Shown here: one piece after another, positions 21,480 through 34,139 of the stretch
Layout of the letters: the number at the start of each line of letters is the position of its first letter
How positions within the stretch are numbered: the first letter of the stretch is position 1
Source: Gigaspora margarita
Lineage: Eukaryota > Glomeromycota > Glomeromycetes > Diversisporales > Gigasporaceae
Direction: 5' to 3'
NCBI GenBank assembly: GCA_009809945.1
Contig: WTPW01000591.1
Coordinates: 113,654-177,653 of the forward strand
Length of the DNA: 64,000 nt
Position numbers and translations under genes: made by a program
Notes under the pieces: model-generated
The model's input: only the letters and a program-made list of their open reading frames with translations
Told to the model about the DNA's origin: nothing
Database searches by the model: none

Positions 21480-21875
21480 GGGTTGATTATAGTGAAAACC
21501 CTTACTATTATAAAGATTAATGACCCAGTCACCTACTAATACCTATTACTACCCCAACAAAGTTAAATTTTACTACCTAGAACTTTTACGCAAATTTTTT
21601 TTTTACTTTCATATTACAGTAATAAAATTAACTTTATATAGAATTGTAACTAGCCAATCAAATTTAATCAGATGGGATCTGTAGATCACATTTTTTTGAC
21701 CAATAAAATAGAACTTCAGTCATACTATTGTTTACATTGCTATATTGTTACACATTGTTTATATTGTTTAAAATTAATTCTTACATATCGATATATACAA
21801 TTATTACAATTATTACAAATGACTCTTAAAATAGGTAGTATATTTTTTACTAGTAGTAGTAATTAAACCTTTTTG
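21480..21875. other. Gene-free stretch between two repeats
   Basis: AT-rich, no gene. TACTAATACCTATTACTACCCC near 21530 and GGTAGTATATTTTTTACTAG near 21835 look loosely inverted, but the match is too weak to call an element. Confidence 0.3.
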
Positions 21876-22090
21876 TGAAGTTGACTCAGCGTTAGTGCAA
21901 AGATACACTCTGGATTAACTACCGAACATTGAGCTCTAGCAAGTTGGTTGCTTTTAGACCATGAAGATAAGCAGGCTATCTTCCTTATGTGGTTGCCTCA
22001 GGCGCTAGCACAAAGGTACATTCTGTGTTAACTATCTGATAGTTATTTGGGAGGATAGTTCTTTTATCGACCATAAAAAGGAGCTTTTTG
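21876..22090. repeat. Two diverged tandem copies of a ~105-bp unit
   Basis: GTTGACTCAGCGTTAGTGCAAAGATACACTCTG (21880) and GTTGCCTCAGGCGCTAGCACAAAGGTACATTCTG (21990) start parallel units that both go through TTAACTA and GACCATRAARA. Unit origin unknown; richer in GC than its surroundings. Confidence 0.65.
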
Positions 22091-22334
22091 CAGATAAGGT
22101 CTATTAATTCTAGAAAAGGAAATAATTACATTCCTTATTGTAGAAGAAGCTTTGTTTATATTATGAATAAAAAATATTGCTTAAATAATTATTTGATATA
22201 ATTATTAACTAAACAATTTTGTTTAGACACAAATTTTAGTTCAAGCGAGCATTCTTATAACATTAGTTCGAAAACACAAAGAATTGCAAATATATAAAAA
22301 AGAAAAGAAAATCAAGAATTATAATTTTCATATA

Positions 22335-22675
22335 TTTTAAAGCAAATAAAGCTGAATATGTTTTATTGTTTACAAATTTTAATTACAGTATTTTCAAAAT
22401 TTAAATACTGTATATATTTATTTTAATTAAAAAAAGTAAAAATTTTATATTATTTATTAAGCCAAATATTGAATAAAATAATAAATAGTAAAATTTAATT
22501 TTATCAAATAAAGCTGAATAAGTTTTATTATTTACAAATTTTATTTATTTTTCTGAAGCTCAAATATTATATATATTTATTTTAATTAAAGAATGTAAAA
22601 AATTTTATATTGTTTATTAAGCCGAATACTAAATAAAATAATAAAATAGTAATAATTTAATTTTATCTAACAAAA
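22335..22675. repeat. Two tandem copies of a ~165-bp AT-rich unit
   Basis: Both copies run AAATAAAGCTGAATA, GTTTTATT, TATATATTTATTTTAATTAAA, TTTTATATT, TTTATTAAGCC and AATAGTAA-AATTTAATTTTATC in the same order. Non-coding. Confidence 0.75.
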
Positions 22676-24299
22676 AAATAACGAGTGAAAAAAAAATTTA
22701 AATCAAACAAATATATTTAATATTCACATATATTATAGTGACATGATTAGAAATTTTTGCATTTATTACGTAAAAACATAAATGTTTTTGCAAGTGCATG
22801 AATTATTGTCATCGATCCTCAAAAATTTTCAATATAACGAATTTGCATTTCTAAATTAATTTTATCTTACTTAATGATATATAGTTTTTCTATTAAAATT
22901 TATCAAAACAAAGAATTAGGCATCACTATTTGAACGTTTGGATACACTAAAAATTAGACCTTTTAAATTCTCTATAGCAAATTGCAACACAAAATGATAC
23001 TGCAATACACGAGAAAGTTTGGATATGGAACTACACGAACCTTCATGTAAATCTATATGATACAATGTATAGAAAAGCATGTTTATAGCACATAATAAGG
23101 CATGTGTTCTGTGCAATAGTGCATGTACTAATGTGCAATTTTATGTGTTTTTCATATATTGCCTTAAGTATATTTACATGCAGGTAACATATAATAGCAT
23201 ATATCCATACTATATACATAATAATATATATCGTATATGCATTATTTGATTAACTAAATTTTATAATTTAACTAAATTTTATAAGTTTTATAACTAAATT
23301 TTGTATTTTATTAACTAATTTTAATTATTTTATTAATTAAATTTTATAATAAAATACTTTAATTTAATAATTTACATGCCGAATAAGAAAATACTTCTCT
23401 AACCCTGACCCAAAAATGGCTATCTAATTCTATTATACTAACTCAACCCTAACCTTTATCTAACCCTAAACCACCATAATATAGCATGACATGACGAACT
23501 AAAATAAGTGAAACTCCAGAAATGAACCCAAAATTAATGCCACAAAACCTATTCAAATAATAAATTTACATCACCAAATACAATGTAGTAATACCAGGAC
23601 TAGAAAGTACTCCAAAAATGCATCACAAATTCCTCTAATAACAACACAAGCAATGAAACTATTATTTAAAAAAACTATGCCAGTTAAACACGTATGCAGG
23701 TCAAACTACAAAAAACCCACTACACAAAACAAATGAACAAGAATGCGATGCAAGTGACAAAACTACTACTTGCAAAAAAAAAGGGTAGTCCAATGACAAC
23801 TTCAGTGACAAGACTTTTTTCTTAAAAAACCAAGTATAGTTACACATATATGCAGGTCAAACTATGAAAACGCCACCATACCAAAAGAGTAAACAAGAAT
23901 ACAATGGAATCAGCAACTCCAAACAAAGTGACTCGAAAGACAACTCTAGCAATGACAACTCCAAAGATGTCTCTAGCAATAACAACTCCAGTAACAAGAC
24001 TTGCCTAAAAAAAAATAAAGGTTAGTTAGACATGTAGATGGGTCAAACTAAGAAAAAGTGAAAGCAAAAAAAAAAAAAAATTATCAATGATCATCATTGT
24101 TTATATATTGCACATGATCTGTAGCAAAAATATCATTTAACAGGGGGCTACAAGAACATTTATCCTAATAAAAATTATAAGTAAAAAAAAAGCAAATAAT
24201 TATTTGCTTAATTTGTGCATGTCAATGCACAAAAATTATTATTAAGTGCAAAAAAAAATAACAAGTTAATTTTTTTTGTGCGCATCAATGCACAGAATT

Positions 24300-24640
24300 A
24301 ATAATCTAAATGATCATCATATTAAAGCATCGAATTATGATCATTAAGAATCTTAATGATCATCTAATTATTATGTAAAATTATGATTATTAAGTATCTT
24401 AACAATGGTGACAATTGTGATATCATGCACAAAAATTATGATTGTTAAAAACCTTAACGATTGTGATAATTATAATATTAATGCACTGACATCATGTACA
24501 GAAATGATTTTAAAATTGATCATTAAGGAATCTTAATGATTGCAATGATCGTAATGTTAATGCACTGAAAATTTGATCTTTAAGAATCTTAATGATTGTA
24601 CATTATAATCATTAAGAATCTTAACAATTGTATACATTAG
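24300..24640. repeat. Minisatellite with palindromic core TTAAGAATCTTAA
   Basis: Units of about 40-60 bp with AAAATTATGATTATTAAG, AATCTTAATGATTGTG and GCACTGACATCATG-like spacers; each core folds as GATYATTAAG / CTTAATRATC. Continues at 26045-26160 on the other side of the hAT-like insertion, and has its counterpart at 36660-37130. Confidence 0.8.
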
Positions 24641-24659
24641 TGCAGTGTTGGCATTGGAC

Positions 24660-24841
24660 TAGAGGTTGGAACCGGTTTTAAAAATTCAGGTTTATCACAT
24701 CAAAATTCGGGTTTATCACACAAAAATTCAGGTTTATCACATAAATTATTAGTAATTTATGTGATAAACCTGAATTTTTGTGTGATAAACCCAAATTTTG
24801 ATGTGATAAACCCGAATTTTTAAAACTGGTTCCAACCTCTA
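24660..24841. mobile_element. 182-bp palindromic hAT-like MITE with perfect 8-bp duplication
   Basis: The whole element is one palindrome beginning TAGAGGTTGGAACCGG and ending ..GGTTCCAACCTCTA, with GTTTATCACA repeated three times in each arm. CATTGGAC flanks both ends (24652-24659, 24842-24849). The few arm mismatches are C/T or G/A. Confidence 0.92.
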
Positions 24842-25189
24842 CATTGGACATATGTCCATCTAATTTTAACATGATTGCACTGGACTGGACATTGGAAATA
24901 TACTTGGACATAGTCTATGTTCAATATGTCCAACAAGTTGCTAAAATTTTTAAAATAATTAATATATAAACTATAACAAAATTCTATTTAAATCTATGTA
25001 ACAAAAGAATTTAAAATTACTTTTAAATTAGCATAAGGTGCAAAGAATTCTTCATAAACCTGAGCAATAAAGAACTCTATTTAATATGTAACTCTAGAAT
25101 TACCAATTATCAATACTGTATGTGTTTAAAAATAAGCTAATTTTGGGTAAAATCAATTTTGGTTAATCACAGATAGTTGCTACATAGTA

Positions 25190-25505
25190 AAGTTTAGATT
25201 TTACTATGTAAATCGATAATTATCACTTAAGTAAACTTGTTTCGAAGATCAAAATACATATATAACGAAATTTTTATTAAAATTGAAGATTATTTTGTTA
25301 TTTAGCTTTTGATTTTTACATTTGTCAAATATATTTTTTTTATAAAATTAATTTTTTTGTTAACCATAAAAATTAAAAATCAATTAATAAATTATTTTTC
25401 AATCTTTCTAAAATTTTAACATATGTGTATTTGATCTTCTGAATATGTTTGCTTAAGCAAAATAACTGATTTACATAGTAAACTTTGGACTTTACTATGT
25501 AATGA
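25190..25505. mobile_element. Foldback core element
   Basis: Inverted pair: TACATAGTAAAGTTTAGA near 25192 against GGACTTTACTATGTA near 25488. It carries the CTTAAGTAAACTTGTT and GATCAAAATACATAT motifs also seen in 39.9-40.1, 50.9-51.2, 59.2-59.4 and 62.3-62.7 kb. Confidence 0.7.
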
Positions 25506-25605
25506 CTATTGTCAATCATGGGGTAGCTTATTTTTGGGTCATAACTTTTTTGAATTTTGGATCTAAAGAAGGAGATAGCTTATTTTAGGTAGTAGTCTAT
25601 TTTTT

Positions 25606-25773
25606 GGACATATATGGGGACCCTCACAGCAAAAGGAGGGGCTGGGCAAAAAAATTAGAAATTTTATTCTTAAGATAGTTTTATTCTAATTGATCTAATT
25701 CTTCAAGATATTGAATTTTTTTGAAAAAAATTTTTTTGGCCCAGCCCCTCTTTTTGCTGTGGGAGGGTCCCAT
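25606..25773. mobile_element. Foldback element with GGGGACCCTC ends
   Basis: Arms of about 45 bp: GGACCCTCACAGCAAAAGG with GAGGGGCTGGGCAAAAAAA at the left, and the complement (GGCCCAGCCCCTC, then TTTTTGCTGTGGGAGGGTCC) at the right. ATAT lies outside each end. GC-rich arms stand out from the AT-rich surroundings. Confidence 0.8.
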
Positions 25774-26449
25774 ATGCATTACAATTTCAGTTTCTTATAG
25801 TGATTATAGTTAATTTTTAAATTGTTATTATTTGAATTTTATCTATATATCAAAAGTATAGTATAATAATTCAAGCATAATAGAACAAAATTTTATTATT
25901 TGATTGGCCAATTGTCACATGATTATGTACTGATTTAATATTACACAACGTCCAATGTCCAACTCCTTATATTCCAATGGATTGAACTGAACTGGACATA
26001 GGTGGTCCAATGTTCATGTTCAATATCTAGCCCAACACTGCGTCAGTGCACAAAAATCATGATTATTAAAAATCTTAATAATTGTGCATATCTGTGCATA
26101 AAAATTATGATTATTAAGAATCGATTGTGCATATTAGGGAAATTTATGATCATTAAGATTAATACACATCAATATATGGTTATAATACTATGCATAATAG
26201 TATACAATTTCAACTTTTCGTGTGATGACATGTATTAAATTTTTTGATGATCAGTTTCTGTGCAGTTTTCATGCAGTGATTATGAAACCTGTATTACCTA
26301 CATACAATTTCATATTTATTTATGCATTTCTGTGTATCGAGTTTCATAAAGATTTAGAATATTTAAATAATTGCTATAACAATTACTATTTATTAAACTT
26401 TTCTTGTTTTAGGATTCTAATATTTAATCATAAGTTATGATGCTGTACT

Positions 26450-27990
26450 CTTGCAATTGTAAAAAAATGAATATTAAAAAATTAATTTAAGCTTAATTAA
26501 AAGAACTAAAATTTATTGTCATTATTAATCTGTAAATAAGTAAATATTATCAGTTATCCATTATATATATACTTAATGGACAAACCTGAACAAATCCCAA
26601 AAATGATTGCTATTTACACTAGCAATCATAAATAATAAAACATGTGATAATTTTTATAATAAAACTAATTCATGCAGTATGTAAATATGTACAAACATAC
26701 ATGGTCTTAGAAAAATATCTAGATATAATTGTATACATTTTACCTTTTACAACTTGTCAATTTTTAATAATTTTAAATAAATAATACCAACTGCAAAATT
26801 TGTACAGCAACAGAGTACAAAGTATATAGAGTATGTATAGTAAAGTTTATGAGCAAGTTAATGTGTGTGTGCAATTCTCAAAATCTAATTGGTGCTATGT
26901 GACTCTATTCATCATAAATTTTCATGTTGCTAATTATTCATTTATCATTGAATCTTACCTTTTACTAACAGTAGTAGCTATCCTGAAGATAGAAAAATGC
27001 ATATTTTATAATAAAATGTGCATGAAAGTGCATTAATATGCATAGTATCACACAATAAATTTTTTTAATTTTTTATGATAATACATCTAAATAAAGATAC
27101 TACATATTATTCTGAACCAGATTTTGCCTACATATATAAATTTTACAAATTAGCTAATTGTAAACTTCATTATTGCTTATCTTATATATTGAATAATCCA
27201 TATCTCAATTAATCTAATTTAAAGATACAAAGTGTGCATAATGAACAGAAGTCAATTTTAAATCAATCTCAAAGGTATAAACAAATATTGAAAAATATAT
27301 AAATGATAATTAATTATTAATTCATAGAAATAGATTAATTACAAATTATAATGAATCTAATATGAATTAACATATAAATAATTATATGTTACAATAATTA
27401 CAGATTTAATAGTATCATCATCTTAATTTAAAATATTTGCATAGTTTGATTATGGTTATCAGATATAGCAAATCAAAAAAGAAAGTGCAAATAAATTTTT
27501 TTTTATTCTTATTATTAAGGCACAAATTACTATTTATTTTACAATTAGGAGAGTGACAAAAATCAGGTAATTTTTTAGGGGGGAGGGGGTAAAAAATGTT
27601 GAAATTATATATAGAGACCTGACCAAATCTATATTAAAGAGGGGGGGAGGGGGTAGGCCTCTAATAAAAAATAATTAGATGATTAATGACATGGCCCTTA
27701 CATATAAAATTAGTAAATATTTTTGTGCAGACAGGATATTTGTGACAGCAAAATAATTTTATTTGTTTTGAATGATTCCCTTATAAAGTTATTTTTTTGC
27801 AAGTACAGAATTTGTATTAGTATTCATTGACACATTTTTTCACAATTATATTATCTCACATCAATTGTTAATAATTTGAATTGTGATAGTATTCTTGATT
27901 ATAACTTGCTCATTGATATATTAGTCTTGATATTTGATTATAGGTTATATACCCAACCAAAAGCGTTAAAGCACAATAGCTTGATTATAT
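26450..27990. other. Gene-free stretch with a dispersed repeat
   Basis: 26660-26950 is the CpG-poor second copy of the 8040-8280 repeat. 27577-27653 has two G-rich runs (GGGGGGAGGGGG and GGGGGGGAGGGGG). No gene seen. Confidence 0.5.
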
Positions 27991-27991
27991 T

Positions 27992-28243
27992 TTTTTTTTT
28001 TTTTTTTTTTTAAACTTCGGCAGTCTTGCCCTTACTTTATTAGGTTTAATAATATTATACTATGAAATATTAAATTTTTCAAAGGGCTATTCCCTCTGAC
28101 ACCTAAGTTACAAGTATTGGCTTACCCGGTTGTTCGAAAAAAAAGAACACCTATGTGCGACCTGCTATAGTAAGATTTCCCTCCATACTAATTATCCTGC
28201 AAACAGATTCATTAATATCTCCTTGGATGGTTCTTACAACCTG
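27992..28243 (-). mobile_element. Non-LTR retroelement copy with 17-bp target-site duplication
   Basis: On the minus strand the element ends AATAAAGTAAGGGCAAGACT, then GCCGAAGTTTA and a poly-A tail (poly-T at 27991-28011 on plus). AATAGCTTGATTATATT flanks it exactly at 27975-27991 and 28244-28260. A related segment at 32320-32345 lacks the insertion. It has no ORF, so it is a short truncated LINE or a SINE. Its CpGs are intact while the flanks have almost none. Confidence 0.88.
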
Positions 28244-28479
28244 AATAGCTTGATTATATTACTATATTAGTTTTAGCATACTAATCACCTTTTGAACATA
28301 ACTATGATTTTATTGGTTGGAAGATCACTGAGAAAATAGTTGATTATCAAATAATCTGGGCAGTAAACAATTCTGACCAGAAATTCTAGAAATCAATCAT
28401 CTATATATTTGGTTAAATGTAATATTTGCTAATATATTCACTATTTTATTAGTTAATCTTATGTTTTATCTATCATAGA

Positions 28480-28640
28480 GCCTTTGTTGTGTTCTTGAAC
28501 TTGTTCTTGCACTTGCACTTATTCTTACACTTATTCCTGACTTGAGACCATTTATACAAAACATTTTCAAATTCATGAACATTTTTTAATCAAAATAGGT
28601 TGTAAATATTAGGCAATCAAACAACAAAAGTAAATTTGGT
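28480..28640. repeat. Dispersed GCACTTGCACTTG repeat, copy 2
   Basis: TTCTTGCACTTGCACTTATTC, TTATACAAAACATTTTC and CAAAATAGGTTGTAAATATTAGGCAATCAA segments correspond to 16800-16960. Copy 3 lies at 32570-32715. Confidence 0.65.
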
Positions 28641-28971
28641 ACATTTACATTTCATGATTTTGTGTTGTTTAGGGCATTAATAAAGGCATTAAAAATGATA
28701 TAATAAGTAGCTGCATGATGCAATCATGCTAAACCAGAAATGGATGATAAACTGTATATATGCAAAATAATGTCTAGGACTATTGTTTGAATAATGGCCA
28801 GAATTAAGCTTAATTCGATAAAAATTCAAAATTAAACATTTGAGAGTTATGGCATTTATACAGAAAGTCTAATTTAGTAATGTTGAATAAACTCTAATAT
28901 AAATAGTTATATTTTGTATCAAATACAGATACAGCTGATTTGAAAATAAATAGAGCAAGTGATAACTCATA

Positions 28972-29205
28972 TAGGGGTCCCCAAAATTCTGGGTCAGAAT
29001 ACTTCAGAGTGCATTGGAATTATAGTTTGCTAGATCAGAATTGTTCATTTTTGCTCAAGATCATAAAAAATTTTACCAATAAATCATATTCCATTAAATA
29101 AAAAATAACCTGTTGATAATTTTGCTATAGAGCCTGCTAGAAACTTGGGCTATGCACTGACCTAGATCTGATACATCCAACCCAAAAATTTGGGGATCTC
29201 TTCTG
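28972..29205. mobile_element. MITE family A, copy 2 (CpG-depleted)
   Basis: Matches 17341-17578 end to end; CpGs of copy 1 are TG, CA or otherwise lost here (CTGGGTCAGAATACTTCAGA). Left flank TA, right flank CA. Confidence 0.85.
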
Positions 29206-29279
29206 CAAGTGATGAATTTAATAATGATTATTAGCAAATTTCGATATTTGAATTTTTCTGTAGTTTATAATAACTCATA

Positions 29280-29518
29280 CAGGAGCATTCCCAAAATTGC
29301 AGGTCAGAATACTTCAGAGTATATTAGAATTATGGTTAGCTGGATCAAATTGATCAATTTTGTTCTGGATTATAAAAAATTTTACTAATAAATCATATTT
29401 ATATATTAAGTAAAAAAAATGCCCAGCTAATAATTTTGCTATAGAACCTGCTAACAACTTGGGCTAAATGCCAACCTAGATCTGACTCATTCAAACCAAA
29501 ATTTTGGGGACCCTCCTG
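29280..29518. mobile_element. MITE family A, copy 3 (CpG-depleted)
   Basis: Begins CAGGAGCATTCCCAAAATT and ends AAAATTTTGGGGACCCTCCTG with TA on both sides. It lies 75 bp after copy 2 in the same orientation. Confidence 0.87.
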
Positions 29519-29923
29519 TAAAATTCAGTTAACGATAGTGCTGCAAGCTAGCTTAGCTAGCCCAGCTAGTCCAGCCATGGCTAAGCTGCAGTAAACATTT
29601 TGTAAACAAGCTTTTGTAGCAAATTTATGCATAAACTAAATTAATAAATGTATTTTGTAATCATGCATTAAATAATAAATGAAAACTACCCAAGAACATT
29701 TATCCTAAATTTTGTGCAAAAAAGCATAGCAAAAAATATATGGCCAAAAATTACACAAATTTCTACTAATAAAACTGCCAATAATCATTAAATAAAAAAA
29801 AGCATTTGAACCAATTTTATCACAAAGTTAACCTATTTGTTAAAAAAATTTTCTTTTTCATAGCTAAAAATTTTTTTAAAAAAAACATTTTAGTTAAAAT
29901 TACAAATTTCAAATATCATTGGG

Positions 29924-31479
29924 TAGTGATCCAATGAACCTGAATTGAACTGAGCTTAGATCAAGTTCAGGTTCAGGTTCAGGTTTAGTATTAAACTTGA
30001 ACCTGAATATTTTTTAAAACATGTTCAGGTTCAGGTTCAGTGTTGAACTTTTAGAGCTAGTTCAGGTTCAGTTCAAGTTCAGTTCATAAGTTCATAAACA
30101 TGTTCAGGTTCAGTTGCAAACTAGTCTGAGTCTGAATAAAAAATATATATATACTTTGATACTGGACAAGTTTACTTAGAGTGAGAAGTATCAATCAGTT
30201 AGTAAAATTTAGAAAATCATAGTATTTTGTATAATTTTATTAATGAAATTATTAAAAATCATAGTCTACATAAAATTTTACTAATTGATCATAACCTTTT
30301 GTACTAAATAAACTTGTTAGCACCAAAAATACATTAAAATAGCATATTTTACTTTACTTTTCTTAAAATTTGAAGAAAGGATACTTAATTTTGGAAATTT
30401 TTATCAAAAATTCAAATTAAGCATCTTTTCTTCAAATCTTAAGAAAAGTAAAATAAAATATGCTGATTTGATCTATATTTTGGTGTGACAAGTTTACTTA
30501 GTCAAGAAGTTAGGATCAATTAGTAAAATCTAGAGAATCATAAAATTTGTATAATTTTATTAATAAAAATATGCAAATTTCTATGATTCTCTAAATTTTA
30601 CTAATTGATTCTAATTTTTTGCACTAAGTAAACTTGTTTAGCACCAAATAAATACATCAAAGTTGATATGTTTTATTTTACTTTTCTTAAAATTTGAAGA
30701 AAAGATATTCAATTTTAGAAATTTTTATCAAAAATTAAACATCTTTAACGCAAATTTTAAGAAAATAAAATAAAATATACTGATATGATGTATTTTTTGG
30801 TGTTAAACAAGAACTTAAAGCAAGAAGCTATGATCAATTAACAAAATTTAGATAATTATAGAAATTTGTATAATTTTATTAATAAAATTATACAAATTTC
30901 TATAATTCTCTAAATTTTACTAATTGTTCATACCTTCTTGCTCTAATTAAACTTGTTTAGCACTAAAAATACATTATATTAGTATATTTTATTTTAATTT
31001 CCTTAAAATTTGCGTCAAAGTTGCTTAATTTAAATTTTTGATAAAAATTTTCAAAATTAAGTACCTTTTCTTCAAATTTTAAGAAAGTAAAATAAAATAT
31101 GCTAATTTGATGTATTTTTTGGTGCTAAACAAGTTTACTTAGTGCAAGAAGTTATGATCAATTAGTAAGATTTCATATAGAACAATATTTTTAATAATTT
31201 TATTAATAAAATTATACAAAATGCTATAATTCTCTAAATTTTACTAATTAATTCTAACTTTGTGATTTAGGCAAACATGTGTATATTATAAACCTGAACA
31301 TGTTCATGATCCTTGAACTGAACCTGAACTGAACTTTTTTTAAGTTTAGATTCAGATTCATGTTCAATAATTTTAAGTTTATGTTCAGTTTAGTATTGAA
31401 CTTTTAGAACAGGTTCAGGCTTAGGTTTATTGAACCTGAACCTGAACCTCTATTGAAGTGAACGAACTTTGGAACCCTA
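29924..31479. mobile_element. Non-autonomous hAT-like element, 1556 bp, TTCAGG-rich
   Basis: Ends TAGTGATCC and GGAACCCTA; perfect 8-bp duplication TCATTGGG at 29916-29923 and 31480-31487. The subterminal regions are packed with GTTCAG hexamers in opposite orientation at the two ends. The middle (30160-31260) holds three inverted units with AAGTTTACTTAG, TAAAATTTAGA and ATTTTGTATAATTTTATTAAT motifs. No transposase. Confidence 0.88.
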
Positions 31480-31499
31480 TCATTGGGGACAACTAGTAA

Positions 31500-34139
31500 A
31501 ACATTAACTGGTGATATTTGCTAATTCAATAAATTTGTAGTCACAATAATCACTGCAATCCGAACCATTAAAAATATTTATTCAGTTACAGATGTTCCAG
31601 AATTTATGTAATGTAGACAATGATCTCCAAAATTCTTAAATTTGGGCAAAATTTTATTTTTTTAAAATTTTTAGCTATATAAAAGGAAATTTTTTAAGAA
31701 AAAGATTTACTTTACAATAAAATTGGCTCAGAAACATTTTTTAATTAATGAGTATTACAGTTTTATTAGTTGAAATTTGTATAATTTAGGGCTTACTATT
31801 TTTACCATGTATTTATTGCACAGAATTCAGAATAAGTTTCAGGGATAATTTTTATTTATTATTTAGCATGTGATTATAAAAAGCATTTTTTTAATTTAGT
31901 ACATAAAAAAATTCACTACAAAAGCTTGTATACAAAATATTTATTGCACCAAGTTGCAGCTTAGCCACAGTAGTAGCACAGTAATTTAAGCTATAGTTGG
32001 ATCAACTAGGTTAGCTTAGCTGGCTTGCAGTACTAATTGCAGTGTGAAATTGATAGTTTTGTTTTAATTTCTACTGTAAAAATTTTGAGCAGCATTGTAG
32101 TTACTATCCAATTTAATGTAAAAATTTTTACAAAAAAAATTGGGTTATTACTATTATTTTTTAATTTTGTTACAATACCATATGTCGTTAAGTTGATTTG
32201 GTACTATTATAATTAAAGAATTGCTAATGAGTTTGTATTGTGATGATTTTTTTAATCATAACTTGCTTATCAATATTTTAGTTTTATATTTTGATCAAGG
32301 GTTGTATAACCAATCAAAAGCATTAAAGCATAATAACAGCTGCATTAGTTTTAGTACACTAATCACATTTTGGATATAACCACGATTTTATTGGTTGGTA
32401 GATTGATATAAATTACAAACTATAAGAATTGGCATGAAAATTATTAATTATCAAAAAATTTACAAAAATAGAAAAATCTAGAATCATTATCTGAATCTTT
32501 AATGGAATGTAATTTTTCATAATATTCACTATTTTTATTAATATCCTGTTTTTTATCTATTGGGAGCAAATATTCTTGCATTTGTTCTTGAACTTTTTAA
32601 GTTTATTTAATTAAAACTATTATGCAAAATGCTTCAAATTCAAAAACATTTAAATTAACTTTTTTTTATGCTCAAAATAGTTTTTATATATTGGGTAATC
32701 AACTAACAGAAGCACAATTTTAAAAGAGTCATTAAAAAACAATAAAATGCAATCTGCAACTATACCTTCACTGCCGCAGCATCCAATCAATCAATTATCA
32801 ATTAATTAAATATCAGATAAGTAATAAGATTTTAAATTATCTAGATATAAAAATTTTTTTTGACATTTGTATCTATTTATGGTATGGCACCTTCTTGACA
32901 TACAATGTGTTTATAATATATTTAGTTAGTGCAATTCTGAAAGACAATAATAAAAAAGTTATTGTTATAGTGATCATCATGCACTTTAATTGAGACAAAA
33001 ACCTGACTGCTAAAGCAATATTTGGTTAAAAAACTCTCATTAAACAGATAAATATAGAACTATATGATGCATAATATGATATTTAAGTGCAAAAATTCAT
33101 ATTATTACTGCCCAATTAATCATGGGATTTTGCAAATGTACATTTTTTTAAAATGCCCTATAACTATATACTATGTAATTTCATCACTCTATTCCTAATA
33201 TAATTACTCAAATATTATAATAATTACTTGACCATAACAATTGTCATAATTATCTTACACATTTTTGGACATTTAGATCATGTTTTTCAGATATAACCAA
33301 CAAAATGTTAAAACAAACAGACCCAGTATTGAAGTATATAGAAAGATTAGAATGTTAATTACACTTATTTTATATTTAATTTTTTTATATAAAATTTTGA
33401 TGGAATAAAATGCACAAGATTTGGAAACATGTACATTAATGTGCATTAATGTGCATAAAACCTATCTTTAAGTTATCCTATAAAAATTTTTTGAGCATGT
33501 AACTTTTTTGTAGCACAACCAATCATATTTCAGTATTTTGTTATCAAGTGTAATTATACTTGCTGGCAAAACATAGACAAATTCCAAATTCAAAAAAAAA
33601 CAATTGCTATTTGTAAAAGATTAAATCAAAAAGGTAGTCTTAAAATTTTGCAAATATATAATCTATAACAATAAGAATATTTACTATTTGTTTAAACAAA
33701 ACTTATTAATATAGATTTGAGAATTAATTTGGGATATATTTGGGATTTGGCACAGTGTAGAAGTGGTGGAAATCAGGTCTACAACTAAATACAACTAACA
33801 ATATCACTATCTATCTGAAACAATGTACAAGACTCTAGATCCTTGAATTGGCAAATAGAAAGAGCCATGGAAGATTTGGTCTGGGTTGTGAGGTTCTTTG
33901 GGTCTTACTATAATAAAATTGGATTCAATAATTAAGTGACCCAATGATGTCATGTGGTTAAACTTATAACATTTTATTATCCCTATGAGAAAGTGGTCCA
34001 GGTGTTGGTACAGATTGGCACAGGTTTGTCTGGATAGACATGTGTTATGTGCATATAAAGGCATGAAACATGAACCAAAATATGACAGAATAGCATGTAT
34101 ATTATGTTTTATATTATTGATACATGCATTGGGTAGGAT
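31500..34139. other. Gene-free stretch, CpG-poor
   Basis: No gene supported. 32236-32400 resembles 27890-28320, lacking the retroelement found there, and 32570-32715 is the third dispersed GCACTTG repeat. A 137-codon frame on the minus strand at 33807-34220 has no recognisable domain and spans the start of the segmental duplication. Confidence 0.5.

Larger units (their letters stand above)
24643..26040. mobile_element. Non-autonomous hAT-like element, 1398 bp
   Basis: Ends CAGTGTTGG and CCAACACTG; flanks CATTAGTG (24635-24642) and CGTCAGTG (26041-26048) are an 8-bp duplication with two transitions. 8-bp targets and CAG..G ends fit the hAT superfamily. It contains no transposase and holds three further structures (24660-24841, 25190-25505, 25605-25776). 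It is missing from the paralogous segment at 36.9 kb. Confidence 0.82.
22900..26440. repeat. Segmental duplication, copy 1 (pair with 34140-37330)
   Basis: About 2 kb of shared sequence once insertions are removed. Shared landmarks: AAATTGCAACACAAAATGATACTGCAAT / AAATTGCAGCATAGAATGATACTGCAAT, the ACATGCCGAATAAGAAAATA block, GGTTAGCTAGACATGTAGAT-type segment, the TTAAGAATCTTAA minisatellite and the TGATCAGTTTCTGTGCAGTTT end. Same orientation. Copy 1 alone has the hAT-like insertion 24643-26040. Confidence 0.85.
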
